DNA of 64,000 bases, taken from assembly GCF_002860365.1 (NCBI RefSeq), contig NZ_NMWT01000028.1, forward strand, positions 186,001-250,000. Reading direction: 5' to 3'. The notes under the pieces are model-generated. The model made no database searches. It was not told the origin of the DNA and was given only the letters and a program-made list of their open reading frames with translations. Position 1 is the first letter of the stretch, and each line of letters begins with the position of its first letter. This stretch comes from Bifidobacterium parmae. Lineage in GTDB: Bacteria > Actinomycetota > Actinomycetes > Actinomycetales > Bifidobacteriaceae. This document shows, one piece after another, positions 38,491 to 46,112 of the stretch. The position numbers and the translations under genes are program-made.

Positions 38491-39800
38491 CGTTCCCTTT
38501 CCTCGCCGTCGGTCATGGCGGACAGTCGCGCCGTGACGGTCCATCCGTCGCCGTCGGCCGAAGGCCCGGCGACGAACGTGCCGCCCGCACGGGCGACGCG
38601 CTCGCGCAATACCGTCAGCCCCGTCCCGTCGTGCGACCGCGGCGACACGTCATGTCCGTCGCCGTGCGTCGTTTTTCCGTCGTCACGTACCGTGACGGTC
38701 ATCGAGCCGTCGGCGTGATGATCCCATGACACGACAATCGAGGTGACCTCCCTGCCGTGCCGCATCGCGTTCGTCACCGCCTCGCGGCTGACCGTGAAGC
38801 ACAGGTCCGCCTGCACCGCATCGTGCGGACGTATGCCCGTCTCCGTGAGCACGGCGTCGACGCCGGCCGCCCGCACGGTCTCCAACAGCCGTACGGGGTC
38901 GCCCCAACCGTGCAGCCCGCGACCGGAATCGTCGGCGACCGCATCACCCGACACGGCTCCCCCGCCCGCGGACCGCACCGGGTTGAGCGATCGGGCGACC
39001 TTCCTCGTCTCGTCCAACGCCTGATGGCCGAGCGTCGCGATCATGCCGATCGCCTCATCCATCGTCCCGTCCGTGTTGACGGCCTTCAGCCCTTCGGCGA
39101 GCGCGATGATCGCGGTCAGGTCATGGCCGACGCTGTCGTGCAGTTCCGCGGACATGCGCGCCCGCGCCTCCATCGCGTCGCGTTGCGCGGCGGCCTCGAC
39201 GGCCCGTATCCGTTCCCGTTCGATCATCGCCGCGGCCTCGCGCCGCCGTCTCCGGCCACGCGACCATGCCGCGAGCGCGACGGTCATGGCTTCGAGAAAC
39301 GCCATCGGCATCAGGAACGTCGTCCACGGCTCCCACGGGAACCGGAACGGCAGCAGCCAGCCCAGGACGAGCGCCGTCGCGTTCGCGGCGACGCCTCCGA
39401 CCAGATACGGTACGGGGCAGAGGACCACGCACGAGTACAGGGCGAACAGGATGGGCATCGCCGTATAGGTCTGCACGTCGAACGGCGCGGCGCACAGATA
39501 CGCGACGCACGTCACGCATGCGGCGACGAACGGATGGCGCGGACGGGCCAGCAGCGCGCCGGTCGACGCCATGCACAACACGATCAGCAGGGGCGGTCCC
39601 CATGGTTGGCGCAGGAGCAGGCCGGCATGCGGATCGGCTTCCGGGCCGACGAACACGACACGGGTGAGCATCATCACGTCATAGGCGAGGCATAACGCCG
39701 GCACCGTCATGCGCGCCACCGGATTCGCCCTCCAGAATACGGCCAGGCGGCCGAACGCTGCGGCGACAGGTCCCGCGGACGCCAACGGCGTGTTCGTCAT
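38487..39800 (-). CDS. NarL-type sensor histidine kinase
   Basis: A 437-residue kinase with about five or six N-terminal membrane segments and little outside sequence. A HisKA_3 domain follows with the phosphorylated His in SAELHDSVGHDL, then a HATPase with N box EAVTNAMRHG, TVRDDGK and GTGLTVLRERV. AAGGGAACC precedes ATG 39800. A membrane-embedded sensor beside a lantibiotic-immunity type transporter suggests that it senses membrane-active peptides. Confidence 0.92.
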   Translation of the reverse strand: MTNTPLASAGPVAAAFGRLAVFWRANPVARMTVPALCLAYDVMMLTRVVFVGPEADPHAGLLLRQPWGPPLLIVLCMASTGALLARPRHPFVAACVTCVAYLCAAPFDVQTYTAMPILFALYSCVVLCPVPYLVGGVAANATALVLGWLLPFRFPWEPWTTFLMPMAFLEAMTVALAAWSRGRRRRREAAAMIERERIRAVEAAAQRDAMEARARMSAELHDSVGHDLTAIIALAEGLKAVNTDGTMDEAIGMIATLGHQALDETRKVARSLNPVRSAGGGAVSGDAVADDSGRGLHGWGDPVRLLETVRAAGVDAVLTETGIRPHDAVQADLCFTVSREAVTNAMRHGREVTSIVVSWDHHADGSMTVTVRDDGKTTHGDGHDVSPRSHDGTGLTVLRERVARAGGTFVAGPSADGDGWTVTARLSAMTDGEERER

Positions 39801-39930
39801 GATGGTTCCCTTCCGTGCGAAGCCGTCGTTTCCGATTCCACAGGCAAGCGTATCGCGGCCGTGGCCCGCCGGCGCGCCCGTCCTCTTCCGGGGAGAGCGG
39901 ATCCTATGTCCGTTCATGCGGCGCATGGAT

Positions 39931-40767
39931 TCAGATGGCCCGTTCGGCGAGCCGGCGGAGGATCAGGCCGCCGATCGCGACCCAGATGGCGGCGACGACC
40001 GTCGAGACGAGCATCGACCCCGGGGCGGCGATGTCAGTGAGGTCGCGGACGGCGGAGGCGCTGGTGATCAGGGCGAGCGGATACGGCACCGCGATGGCGG
40101 GTGCGGCGATGCTCAGCGCGCAGCCGCCGATGGTCAGGACCATCATCACGCTCATCGCTCCGGCGAACGATTCCGCCTTCACGCCCACCGTCTGCGTCAG
40201 GGTCATGATCGCCCACACCGACATGGTCAATGGGATCCCGCGCATGAGGAACGGGCCGAGACCCGGCGGGTCGAAGCCCGCGGCGAGATATCCGACGAGG
40301 ATGAACTCGACCTCGAACACGAGGACGGTGAGGAACGAGACCATGAGACCGTGCAGCATCTTGCCGGCGACGGCCGTGCCCGCGGTGCCGGTGGCGTTGA
40401 GGCGCCGCCAGTTGCGTCCCCCGTGCTCGTCGGCTTCGATCTGCGCGGCGAACGCGGATACCAGCATCGGCATGAACACCATGCTCGGCAGAAGGATCGC
40501 CTGACCCCAGATCGCCGCCCAGGTCACGTCCTGTTCGGCGAATTCCGCCTGGTAGTCGACGTACTGGCTCCACCCGTTGAACATGCCGATTGCGTCGAAC
40601 AGGACGGTCGTGATCCAATACCATAGGTTGCCGGCCTTGCGCGTCTCCCATCGGAACGCCGCCCACATGGACGGGTTGTCTCGCCGTGCCGCCGCATGCG
40701 TGCGGGGCGCGGCATGGTCCGGATTGGTTGGACCCGTCATCGTATCGGTCGCGTCTGCGCGCATCAT
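39931..40767 (-). CDS. ABC-2 type permease, LanG/LanE-like
   Basis: A 278-residue protein with a cytoplasmic N-terminus of about 45 residues and six membrane helices. Size, layout and position (second of two permeases behind an ATPase) match the immunity transporters LanFEG. GGAGG lies 7 nt before ATG 40767, which overlaps the stop of the preceding permease gene. Confidence 0.85.
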   Translation of the reverse strand: MMRADATDTMTGPTNPDHAAPRTHAAARRDNPSMWAAFRWETRKAGNLWYWITTVLFDAIGMFNGWSQYVDYQAEFAEQDVTWAAIWGQAILLPSMVFMPMLVSAFAAQIEADEHGGRNWRRLNATGTAGTAVAGKMLHGLMVSFLTVLVFEVEFILVGYLAAGFDPPGLGPFLMRGIPLTMSVWAIMTLTQTVGVKAESFAGAMSVMMVLTIGGCALSIAAPAIAVPYPLALITSASAVRDLTDIAAPGSMLVSTVVAAIWVAIGGLILRRLAERAI

Positions 40768-41606
40768 CGTCTTGCCTCCTTCACCTTGATCACCATCACC
40801 GAGACCAGCGTCCAGCCGACGAACGCCGCGGCCGCGGCGATGACCGACTCCCACGGATGCGCGGCGAGCAGCATGGCCGCGCCGCCGTCCATGCGCACGG
40901 ACCTGGTGAACGGGCTGGAGGCCGAACTCAGACCGGCCGGTAACAACCAGCCCAATGCGGGCTGGTTCATCGCGTCCAGACCGGAGCCGAGAACGCCGGC
41001 GACCACGCCGATTCCCAAGCCGACGGCCTGACGTCCGACCACCATCGAGAGCATCAGCTGGACCGCGCTCGTGGCCATCGCGGACAGGAAGCCGACCGAC
41101 GCCGGTATCCACAGCAGTGCGATGAACGAACCGGTCACCGTGAAACCGAGATCCTTCGCGGCCAACGGCACCCACAGCAACGGGATCAGAAAGCACAGAC
41201 CGACGGCGCTCCCGGCGACGATGAGCTTGCCGACGAACCGCGCCGCGTCGGGCTGGCCGAACGACAGCCATTTCACATCCATGCGCTCCGTGGTCTCGAG
41301 CACGGCGATGCGGCTGGTCAGAAGAGCGGACAGGATCGGGGCCAACAGGCTCACGATCCGGTAGATCTCGCCGTCGGCCAATATGACCGACCGCAAAGCG
41401 GGATCCGGATTGCCGGCGCGTTTCATGAACACCATGCCCGACCACGCCGATACCAGCAGCATCATGCCCAGCCACATCCATGAGAACGATGAGCCACACA
41501 GCTTCAGCAATTCCAGACGGGTCAGCGTGAACGGGTCGTCTCCTTTCGCCCGGGAACGCCGCATGGGGCGTGGCGATGTGGCGATCGGCGCGGTCGTGAT
41601 ATTCAT
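40764..41606 (-). CDS. ABC-2 type permease, MutE/EpiE-like
   Basis: A 280-residue membrane protein with six helices, beginning with a cytoplasmic tail and a LTRLELLKLCGSSFSWMWLG entry into the first helix. The loop after helix 2 carries ERMDVKWLSFGQP, typical of lantibiotic-immunity permeases, where this segment contacts the ATPase. Start and stop both overlap neighbours by ATGA. Confidence 0.86.
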   Translation of the reverse strand: MNITTAPIATSPRPMRRSRAKGDDPFTLTRLELLKLCGSSFSWMWLGMMLLVSAWSGMVFMKRAGNPDPALRSVILADGEIYRIVSLLAPILSALLTSRIAVLETTERMDVKWLSFGQPDAARFVGKLIVAGSAVGLCFLIPLLWVPLAAKDLGFTVTGSFIALLWIPASVGFLSAMATSAVQLMLSMVVGRQAVGLGIGVVAGVLGSGLDAMNQPALGWLLPAGLSSASSPFTRSVRMDGGAAMLLAAHPWESVIAAAAAFVGWTLVSVMVIKVKEARR

Positions 41607-42574
41607 CGTGCGCCTCCGTCGATCAGTTCGAGGAACGCCTGTTCCAACGTCTTGCGTTCCGACGCGACCCGATACACGTCTACGCCTTGTCCGACCAATC
41701 GACCGACCAGGCCGGCGATCCGTTCATCGGGCAGCTCGGCTATACGCAGTACGCCCCGGCCTGCGGCCCCGGCATCGTCCGGGTCGGGCACCCACCGGCA
41801 GGCGACGCCGTCCGCGGCGAGCATCGTCGCAGCGAGCTGCGGGTCGGAGACGCGCAGGTCGATGCGCCCCTCCTCACGCAGCGCGTCGAGCGACCCCTGA
41901 TAGAGCAGTCGGCCCGAGGCGATGACGCCCACGACCGGTGCCATCTTCTCGATCTCAGAAAGGATGTGCGAGCTGACGATCACCGTGATGCCCTGTTCAC
42001 GACTCAACGCCATGATCATCTCGCGGACTTCCACCACGGCCTGGGCGTCCAATCCGTTCGTCGGCTCGTCCAACAGGAGCAGTTCGGGCCGCGAGATCAA
42101 CGCCATGGCGATGCCTAGCCGCTGCTTCATGCCCAGCGAGTACTCCTTCGCCTTCCTGCCCTCGTGGCCCGACAGGCCCACCTGTCTCAGAACCGCGGGA
42201 GCGGCCGAACGCGGCAGGTTCAGATAGTCGGCCACCATACGGCAGTTGTCGAGACCGCTCAACCCCGGGTAGAAGCTCGGTCCTTCGATCAGCGAACCCA
42301 CGCGTCCCGGCTGCGACCGGTGCCGCCCATCGACCTTCTCACCCAACATCCACATGTCGCCGCCCGTGGGCGAGGTCAGCCCCAGCAGGAGCTTCATCGT
42401 CGTGGACTTGCCCGCCCCGTTCGGGCCCAGCAGACCGTACACGCCGTGCGCGGGCACATTCAGGTCCAACCCGTCCACCGCGCGGAAACCGCCGTATCGT
42501 TTCACCAGACCGCGCGTCAGCACCGCCGCGTCCGTCGGATTCGACGGTTGCGCAATGGTTCGCGCAACACCCAT
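41603..42574 (-). CDS. ABC transporter ATPase, LanF/bacitracin-type
   Basis: A 323-residue ATPase. Walker A GPNGAGKST, signature YSLGMKQRLGIAMAL, Walker B ELLLLDEPTNGLD, H-loop VSSHIL. The C-terminal 100 residues form the extra domain seen in antibiotic-export ATPases. Three ATGs stand in a row; 42574 has GGAG 6 nt upstream. First gene of the operon ATPase, permease, permease, kinase, regulator, nuclease-like protein. Confidence 0.92.
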   Translation of the reverse strand: MGVARTIAQPSNPTDAAVLTRGLVKRYGGFRAVDGLDLNVPAHGVYGLLGPNGAGKSTTMKLLLGLTSPTGGDMWMLGEKVDGRHRSQPGRVGSLIEGPSFYPGLSGLDNCRMVADYLNLPRSAAPAVLRQVGLSGHEGRKAKEYSLGMKQRLGIAMALISRPELLLLDEPTNGLDAQAVVEVREMIMALSREQGITVIVSSHILSEIEKMAPVVGVIASGRLLYQGSLDALREEGRIDLRVSDPQLAATMLAADGVACRWVPDPDDAGAAGRGVLRIAELPDERIAGLVGRLVGQGVDVYRVASERKTLEQAFLELIDGGAR

Positions 42575-42670
42575 CATCATCTCCTTCCCTTGCCGTCCAG
42601 CCACCGGGATCGGCGGCCTCGGAGACCAGAAAACCATCGGGACGATGCGCCGAGGCGCCGTATCGGACGA

Positions 42671-42717
42671 TTGTCACCCCGCGAAGCCCGTTGTTGTCAC
42701 CCGAGGGTGACAACAAC
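42671..42717. promoter_or_regulatory. Palindromic operator between divergent units
   Basis: A 28-bp perfect palindrome (GTTGTTGTCACCC, GA, GGGTGACAACAAC at 42690-42717) plus one more half-site TTGTCACCC at 42671-42679, in the same orientation and 23 nt away. TACAAT follows at 42720-42725 as a possible -10 of the rightward gene. Likely the binding site of the operon's response regulator or of another local factor. Confidence 0.7.
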
Positions 42718-42760
42718 GCTACAATCGGAGCGTTCACCATGACCGGAGAAAGGAAACATC

Positions 42761-43177
42761 ATGGAACGGGCGATCATGACCTCCGAGGCGTTCCTGCGTC
42801 GGCCGTCCGACGAGGCGACGGAGGACGACCTGCCGGTGGCGGCCGACCTCATGGACACGTTGGCCGCGCACGCGGACTCGTGCGTCGGCATGGCCGCGAA
42901 CATGATCGGCGTCGCCAAACGGATCATCGTGTTCCACGACGAGGAGACCGGACGGAACATGACGATGTTCAACCCGGTCATCGTCGAGAAATCCGGCCTC
43001 TACGAGACCGAAGAGGGATGCCTGTCCCTCAAGGGCGTGCGGCCGGCGGTCCGCTACGAGCGCATCACCGTCACGTACCGTACGCGACGCTGGCGCGAGG
43101 CGACCGCGACGGTCGACGGGTTCACCGCCGAGATCATCCAGCATGAGATCGACCACTGCGACGGCATCCTCATCTGA
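42761..43177 (+). CDS. Peptide deformylase-like protein with altered motif I
   Basis: A 138-residue metalloenzyme of the peptide deformylase family. Motif II EEGCLSL (Cys87) and motif III HEIDH (His128, Glu129, His132) are intact, so a metal site is expected. Motif I is GMAANMIG (43-50): the glutamine that stabilises the transition state in classical PDF is a methionine (Met48). It may therefore be a slow or changed deformylase rather than the main Def. GAAAGGA precedes the ATG. It diverges from the LanFEG-like operon across the palindrome. Confidence 0.85.
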   Translation: MERAIMTSEAFLRRPSDEATEDDLPVAADLMDTLAAHADSCVGMAANMIGVAKRIIVFHDEETGRNMTMFNPVIVEKSGLYETEEGCLSLKGVRPAVRYERITVTYRTRRWREATATVDGFTAEIIQHEIDHCDGILI

Positions 43178-43313
43178 CGGCATGAGGAAACTTCATCGAC
43201 ACTGCCGACGAGATCGCCGCACTCGACAAGGCGTCCGAGCCGTTCGCGAAGTGACGCCGCCCGTGGAATCCCCTGTCCCGTGACGGGACGGGAACGACGG
43301 CGGACACCGTAAA

Positions 43314-43367
43314 GGCGGGTCGTCCTCCCGGCATCGCATGACGAATGCGGCCGGAAAGCGACCCGCC
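43314..43367 (+). terminator. Long hairpin downstream of the PDF-like gene
   Basis: GGCGGGTCG (43314-43322) pairs with CGACCCGCC (43359-43367), followed by TTCCTCATT. The loop holds an inner imperfect stem (CCGGCATCGCAT with ATGCGGCCGG). A smaller hairpin GTCCCG-TGA-CGGGAC precedes it near 43276. The gene-free stretch 43178-43726 contains this and the AT-rich palindromes, and nothing else I can support. Confidence 0.5.
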
Positions 43368-43496
43368 TTCCTCATTCCAGGCAGCGAAGAGGATAAGCCG
43401 AGTAAAGAGGCCGACGCACCGGGTGGGACGCGACGAAGCGCCCCACCGAGCGTCCACGCGCTTGAAACAGCATGGTTCTTCTCCACTTCGCAGATT

Positions 43497-43573
43497 CATA
43501 TGAAAGTTCATTTCTTATGAATGACAAGGTGTTTTTCTTTCATATGTACGCCTCTTTCATATGAAAGAAAAAC
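43497..43573. repeat. AT-rich palindromes with core CATATG
   Basis: TTCATATGAAAG occurs near 43498 and TTTCATATGAAAG at 43555-43567. GTTTTTCTTTCATATG (43531-43546) pairs perfectly with CATATGAAAGAAAAAC (43558-43573) around an 11-nt loop. ATTCATATG near 43497 also pairs with a nearby TTATGAAT. Strikingly AT-rich against the surroundings. Confidence 0.7.
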
Positions 43574-43726
43574 AGCCTTCGACAAGCACTTCAACACCAA
43601 CCGAAAACGGGCTGATTTCCGCCGTTTCCATTCATAATGAAGTCGCTATCATTTGAATATTCGACGCGGAAACATGCGTTTGCCGACGGCCATTCGGATC
43701 GAATGGCCGCAAACCACGAAGGCGGG

Positions 43727-44488
43727 TCAGCGGGACAGCGTCTCCATCGCCTCGGAGACGACATCGACGAGCACGTCGACGACATCCGCGTCGCCGATCC
43801 CTCCGTCGCATCGCCGCGACCATTCCAGCAGGGACTCGATGATGCAATCGATGATGAGCGAGATAGACAGGTTCACGGGGAACCCGACGCGCGCATCTCC
43901 TTCGGCGGCGGTGTCGCCGCTCCCCCACAGCGTCGCTACGGCATCCGTCCACTGCGGTATGCGCGCGTACAACGCCACACGTAATCCCTCATCGGAGCGC
44001 ACGATGCGCAGACGGTGCGCCAGCTCCTCCAGCTGCGACGGTTCGAGTCCGCCGAGCACCTGCGGCGCCATGCGGCGGACGAATCCAATCGGAGAACCAT
44101 CCTTCCGATCCTTGATCTCACGGCGCAGGTCGGCGAACAGCTCGCCGTCCGTCGGGAATCCCAGGACGAGATCCTCCTTGGCGGGGAAATACCGGAACAG
44201 GGTGATCGCGGACATGCCCGCCTCGTCGGCGATGCGCTGCGTGGTGACCTTGTCGTAGCCGTATTCGTCGAACAGGCGCAACGCGGTCTCGCGGATCGTC
44301 CTGCGCGTGGCGATCTTCTTGCGCCGCTGCCAGCGGGCGCGCGCCACGGTCGCCTTCACCGAGACGCCGCGGCGGCTCGTCCGATCCGGCCCGTCCCCCA
44401 CGTCGAACAGGGTCGGCTCCTCCGACGGCTCGACGGCGGTCCGCCGACGCGTCGCCGCGCCGTCGTTCTTCCTCGCGTCAACGGACAT
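43727..44488 (-). CDS. TetR family regulator
   Basis: A 253-residue regulator with an unusually long basic N-terminal extension (about 55 residues). The HTH then spans about residues 58-105 (IRETALRLFDEYGYDKVTTQRIADEAGMSAITLFRYFPAKEDLV). The C-terminal half is variable. GGAGGAAGCC precedes ATG 44488; the frame stays open far upstream but without support. It diverges from the SRAP gene. The AT-rich palindromes lie 150-230 nt beyond its stop codon rather than in its promoter, so its targets are unknown. Confidence 0.88.
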   Translation of the reverse strand: MSVDARKNDGAATRRRTAVEPSEEPTLFDVGDGPDRTSRRGVSVKATVARARWQRRKKIATRRTIRETALRLFDEYGYDKVTTQRIADEAGMSAITLFRYFPAKEDLVLGFPTDGELFADLRREIKDRKDGSPIGFVRRMAPQVLGGLEPSQLEELAHRLRIVRSDEGLRVALYARIPQWTDAVATLWGSGDTAAEGDARVGFPVNLSISLIIDCIIESLLEWSRRCDGGIGDADVVDVLVDVVSEAMETLSR

Positions 44489-44559
44489 GGCTTCCTCCTC
44501 GCGTCCCGCGCATCTCCCATCGGACATCACCATGGTACCCGCGAGCGGACGGACGCGCG

Positions 44560-44565
44560 TAGACT
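44560..44565 (+). promoter_or_regulatory. -10 element of a leaderless SRAP transcript
   Basis: TAGACT ends 7 nt before the ATG at 44573 and no ribosome binding site fits in between. Transcription would start at or next to the A of the start codon. Confidence 0.5.
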
Positions 44566-44572
44566 GAACCGC

Positions 44573-45271
44573 ATGTGCAGAAGGTTCGCGCTCGATCTGG
44601 ATTGGGATGCGGTCGCCCGGTGGCTCGACGTCGGCGACGACGGCATACGCCGCGACCGGCTGCCGCGCCCCTCCTACAACATCGCGCCCACGCGGACCAT
44701 CGGCGTCGTCGCGCAGGGACGCGACGCACGCCGGTACCTGACCGGCGCATACTGGACGCTCGTCCCCCGCTGGAGCCGGAGCAAGACGCTCCCCTACCCC
44801 ACGTACAACGCGCGCGTCGAATCCATCCATGCCAAACCCACGTTCGCCGAATCGACGCGGTCCATGCGCTGCCTCATCCCCGCCAGCGGCTACTACGAGT
44901 GGAAAGGCAAACACCCGTTCTACTTCCACGCGGACGGCGACAAGCCGTTGGCGATGGCCGGACTGTACTCGTGGTGGCGCGCCTCCGACTCCTCGCCGTG
45001 GCAGCTGACCGCCACGATCGTCACCTGCCCGGCCGTGGACGGACCGGCGGAGGTGCACGACCGCATGCCGCTGCTCGTGCCGGACGATATGACCGCGGCA
45101 TGGCTGGACCGTACGATCGACGGCGCGCGCCTGACCGGACCCCTGCGGGAGCGGGGCACGGAACTGTCGCGCCGGCTGCGGTTCCATGAGGTCGCGCCAT
45201 TGCCGTCGGACGGCGACGGCCGGCGTCTCATCATGCCGGTCGAACACGTCGAACCGATCCGGCTGTTCTGA
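44573..45271 (+). CDS. SRAP-domain protein (HMCES/YedK family)
   Basis: A 232-residue protein that forms a covalent thiazolidine link with abasic sites in single-stranded DNA and so shields them. All active-site residues are present: Cys2 (MCRRF), Asn79 (PTYNARVES), Glu109 (SGYYEWK) and His162 (EVHDRMP). The start must be this ATG because Cys2 has to be the N-terminus after methionine removal. A TAGACT box just upstream suggests a leaderless message. Confidence 0.95.
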   Translation: MCRRFALDLDWDAVARWLDVGDDGIRRDRLPRPSYNIAPTRTIGVVAQGRDARRYLTGAYWTLVPRWSRSKTLPYPTYNARVESIHAKPTFAESTRSMRCLIPASGYYEWKGKHPFYFHADGDKPLAMAGLYSWWRASDSSPWQLTATIVTCPAVDGPAEVHDRMPLLVPDDMTAAWLDRTIDGARLTGPLRERGTELSRRLRFHEVAPLPSDGDGRRLIMPVEHVEPIRLF

Positions 45272-45409
45272 ACGTCGGACGGAGGGACACTCAGGGAGGA
45301 ATCAGGGGATTCCCCGATGGAAAGCTCCGCCGCGGGATGGGAGAATGGGACGACTACGGCATATGAAATCCATACGCCGATGATCCATACGTCAGAAAAT
45401 GAGGAGAAC

Positions 45410-45775
45410 ATGCGGCTGATCGGCAATATCCTGTGGCTGGTGCTCGGCGGGCTCGCCATCGCGTTCGGATGGGCGGTGATCGGCCTGGCGCTGTGCATCA
45501 CGATCGTCGGCATCCCATTGGGCGTGCAGGCGTTCAAGATGGCCGGGCTCACGCTCACCCCGTTCGGCAAGACCGTGCGCTACGGCGGCGGATTCGGCTC
45601 CACGCTCGCGAACATCATCTGGGTGGTGCTCGCCGGAATCTGGATGGCGCTCGGCTACGTCGCCGCCGGGCTCGCCAACTGCGTGACCATCATCGGCATC
45701 CCGTTCGGCATCCAATCGTTCAAGATGGCCAAGCTCGCCCTCTGGCCGTTCGGCGCGCAGATCCAGGACCTGTGA
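45410..45775 (+). CDS. yccF: YccF family inner membrane protein
   Basis: A 121-residue protein made of two similar halves: LALCITIVGIPLGVQAFKMAGLTLTPFG and LANCVTIIGIPFGIQSFKMAKLALWPFG. This is the duplicated YccF domain, with membrane segments and re-entrant IGIPFG loops. GAGGAG precedes the ATG. Function unknown. Confidence 0.93.
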   Translation: MRLIGNILWLVLGGLAIAFGWAVIGLALCITIVGIPLGVQAFKMAGLTLTPFGKTVRYGGGFGSTLANIIWVVLAGIWMALGYVAAGLANCVTIIGIPFGIQSFKMAKLALWPFGAQIQDL

Positions 45776-45784
45776 CCATCCGTT

Positions 45785-45808
45785 CGCCCCGCCTCGCTCG
45801 GCGGGGCG
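45785..45808 (+). terminator. Terminator of yccF
   Basis: CGCCCCGCC, loop TCGCTC, GGCGGGGCG, a 9-bp GC stem 10 nt after the stop. No T-tract. Confidence 0.6.
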
Positions 45809-45872
45809 CGGCATGTCCGTCGACTATCATGGGTGGAAAGTCGGAACACCAGTAGAGCCAAGGGAGCCTCGC

Positions 45873-45908
45873 ATGTACGTCGTTCTGGAATCCTTCGCAT
45901 ACAGCTGA
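45873..45908 (+). CDS. Possible 11-residue leader peptide
   Basis: AAGGGAG, 6 nt, then ATG and the frame MYVVLESFAYS. It stands alone 200 nt upstream of an MFS exporter, with a strong hairpin between. Size, good binding site and position are those of attenuation leader peptides before drug-resistance genes. No direct proof that it is translated. Confidence 0.4.
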   Translation: MYVVLESFAYS

Positions 45909-45945
45909 GAGCCGGGGTCTCCACCCCGCCTTCCCACATCACGAC

Positions 45946-45974
45946 GTCGCGGCCGGCGGTCATGCGGCCGCGAC
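45946..45974 (+). promoter_or_regulatory. Strong hairpin between leader ORF and MFS gene
   Basis: GTCGCGGCCG (45946-45955), 9-nt loop, CGGCCGCGAC (45965-45974). No T-tract follows. It could act in attenuation together with the leader ORF. Confidence 0.45.
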
Positions 45975-46112
45975 GCATCCTCATGCGAACATTCCGAACG
46001 CCGTCCATGAACGGTGCGCCGCATCCATCACCCAGCCCATCAATCATCCGTCGACGGCGACGGGTGACGGCCCGCGCGCCGGTCATGGCGAATCCATGAA
46101 ACGAGACCCATC

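Noticed and set aside
43170-43511. 113-codon minus-strand frame downstream of the PDF-like gene
   Set aside because: It crosses two hairpins and the AT-rich palindromes, has no binding site and shows no protein-like pattern.
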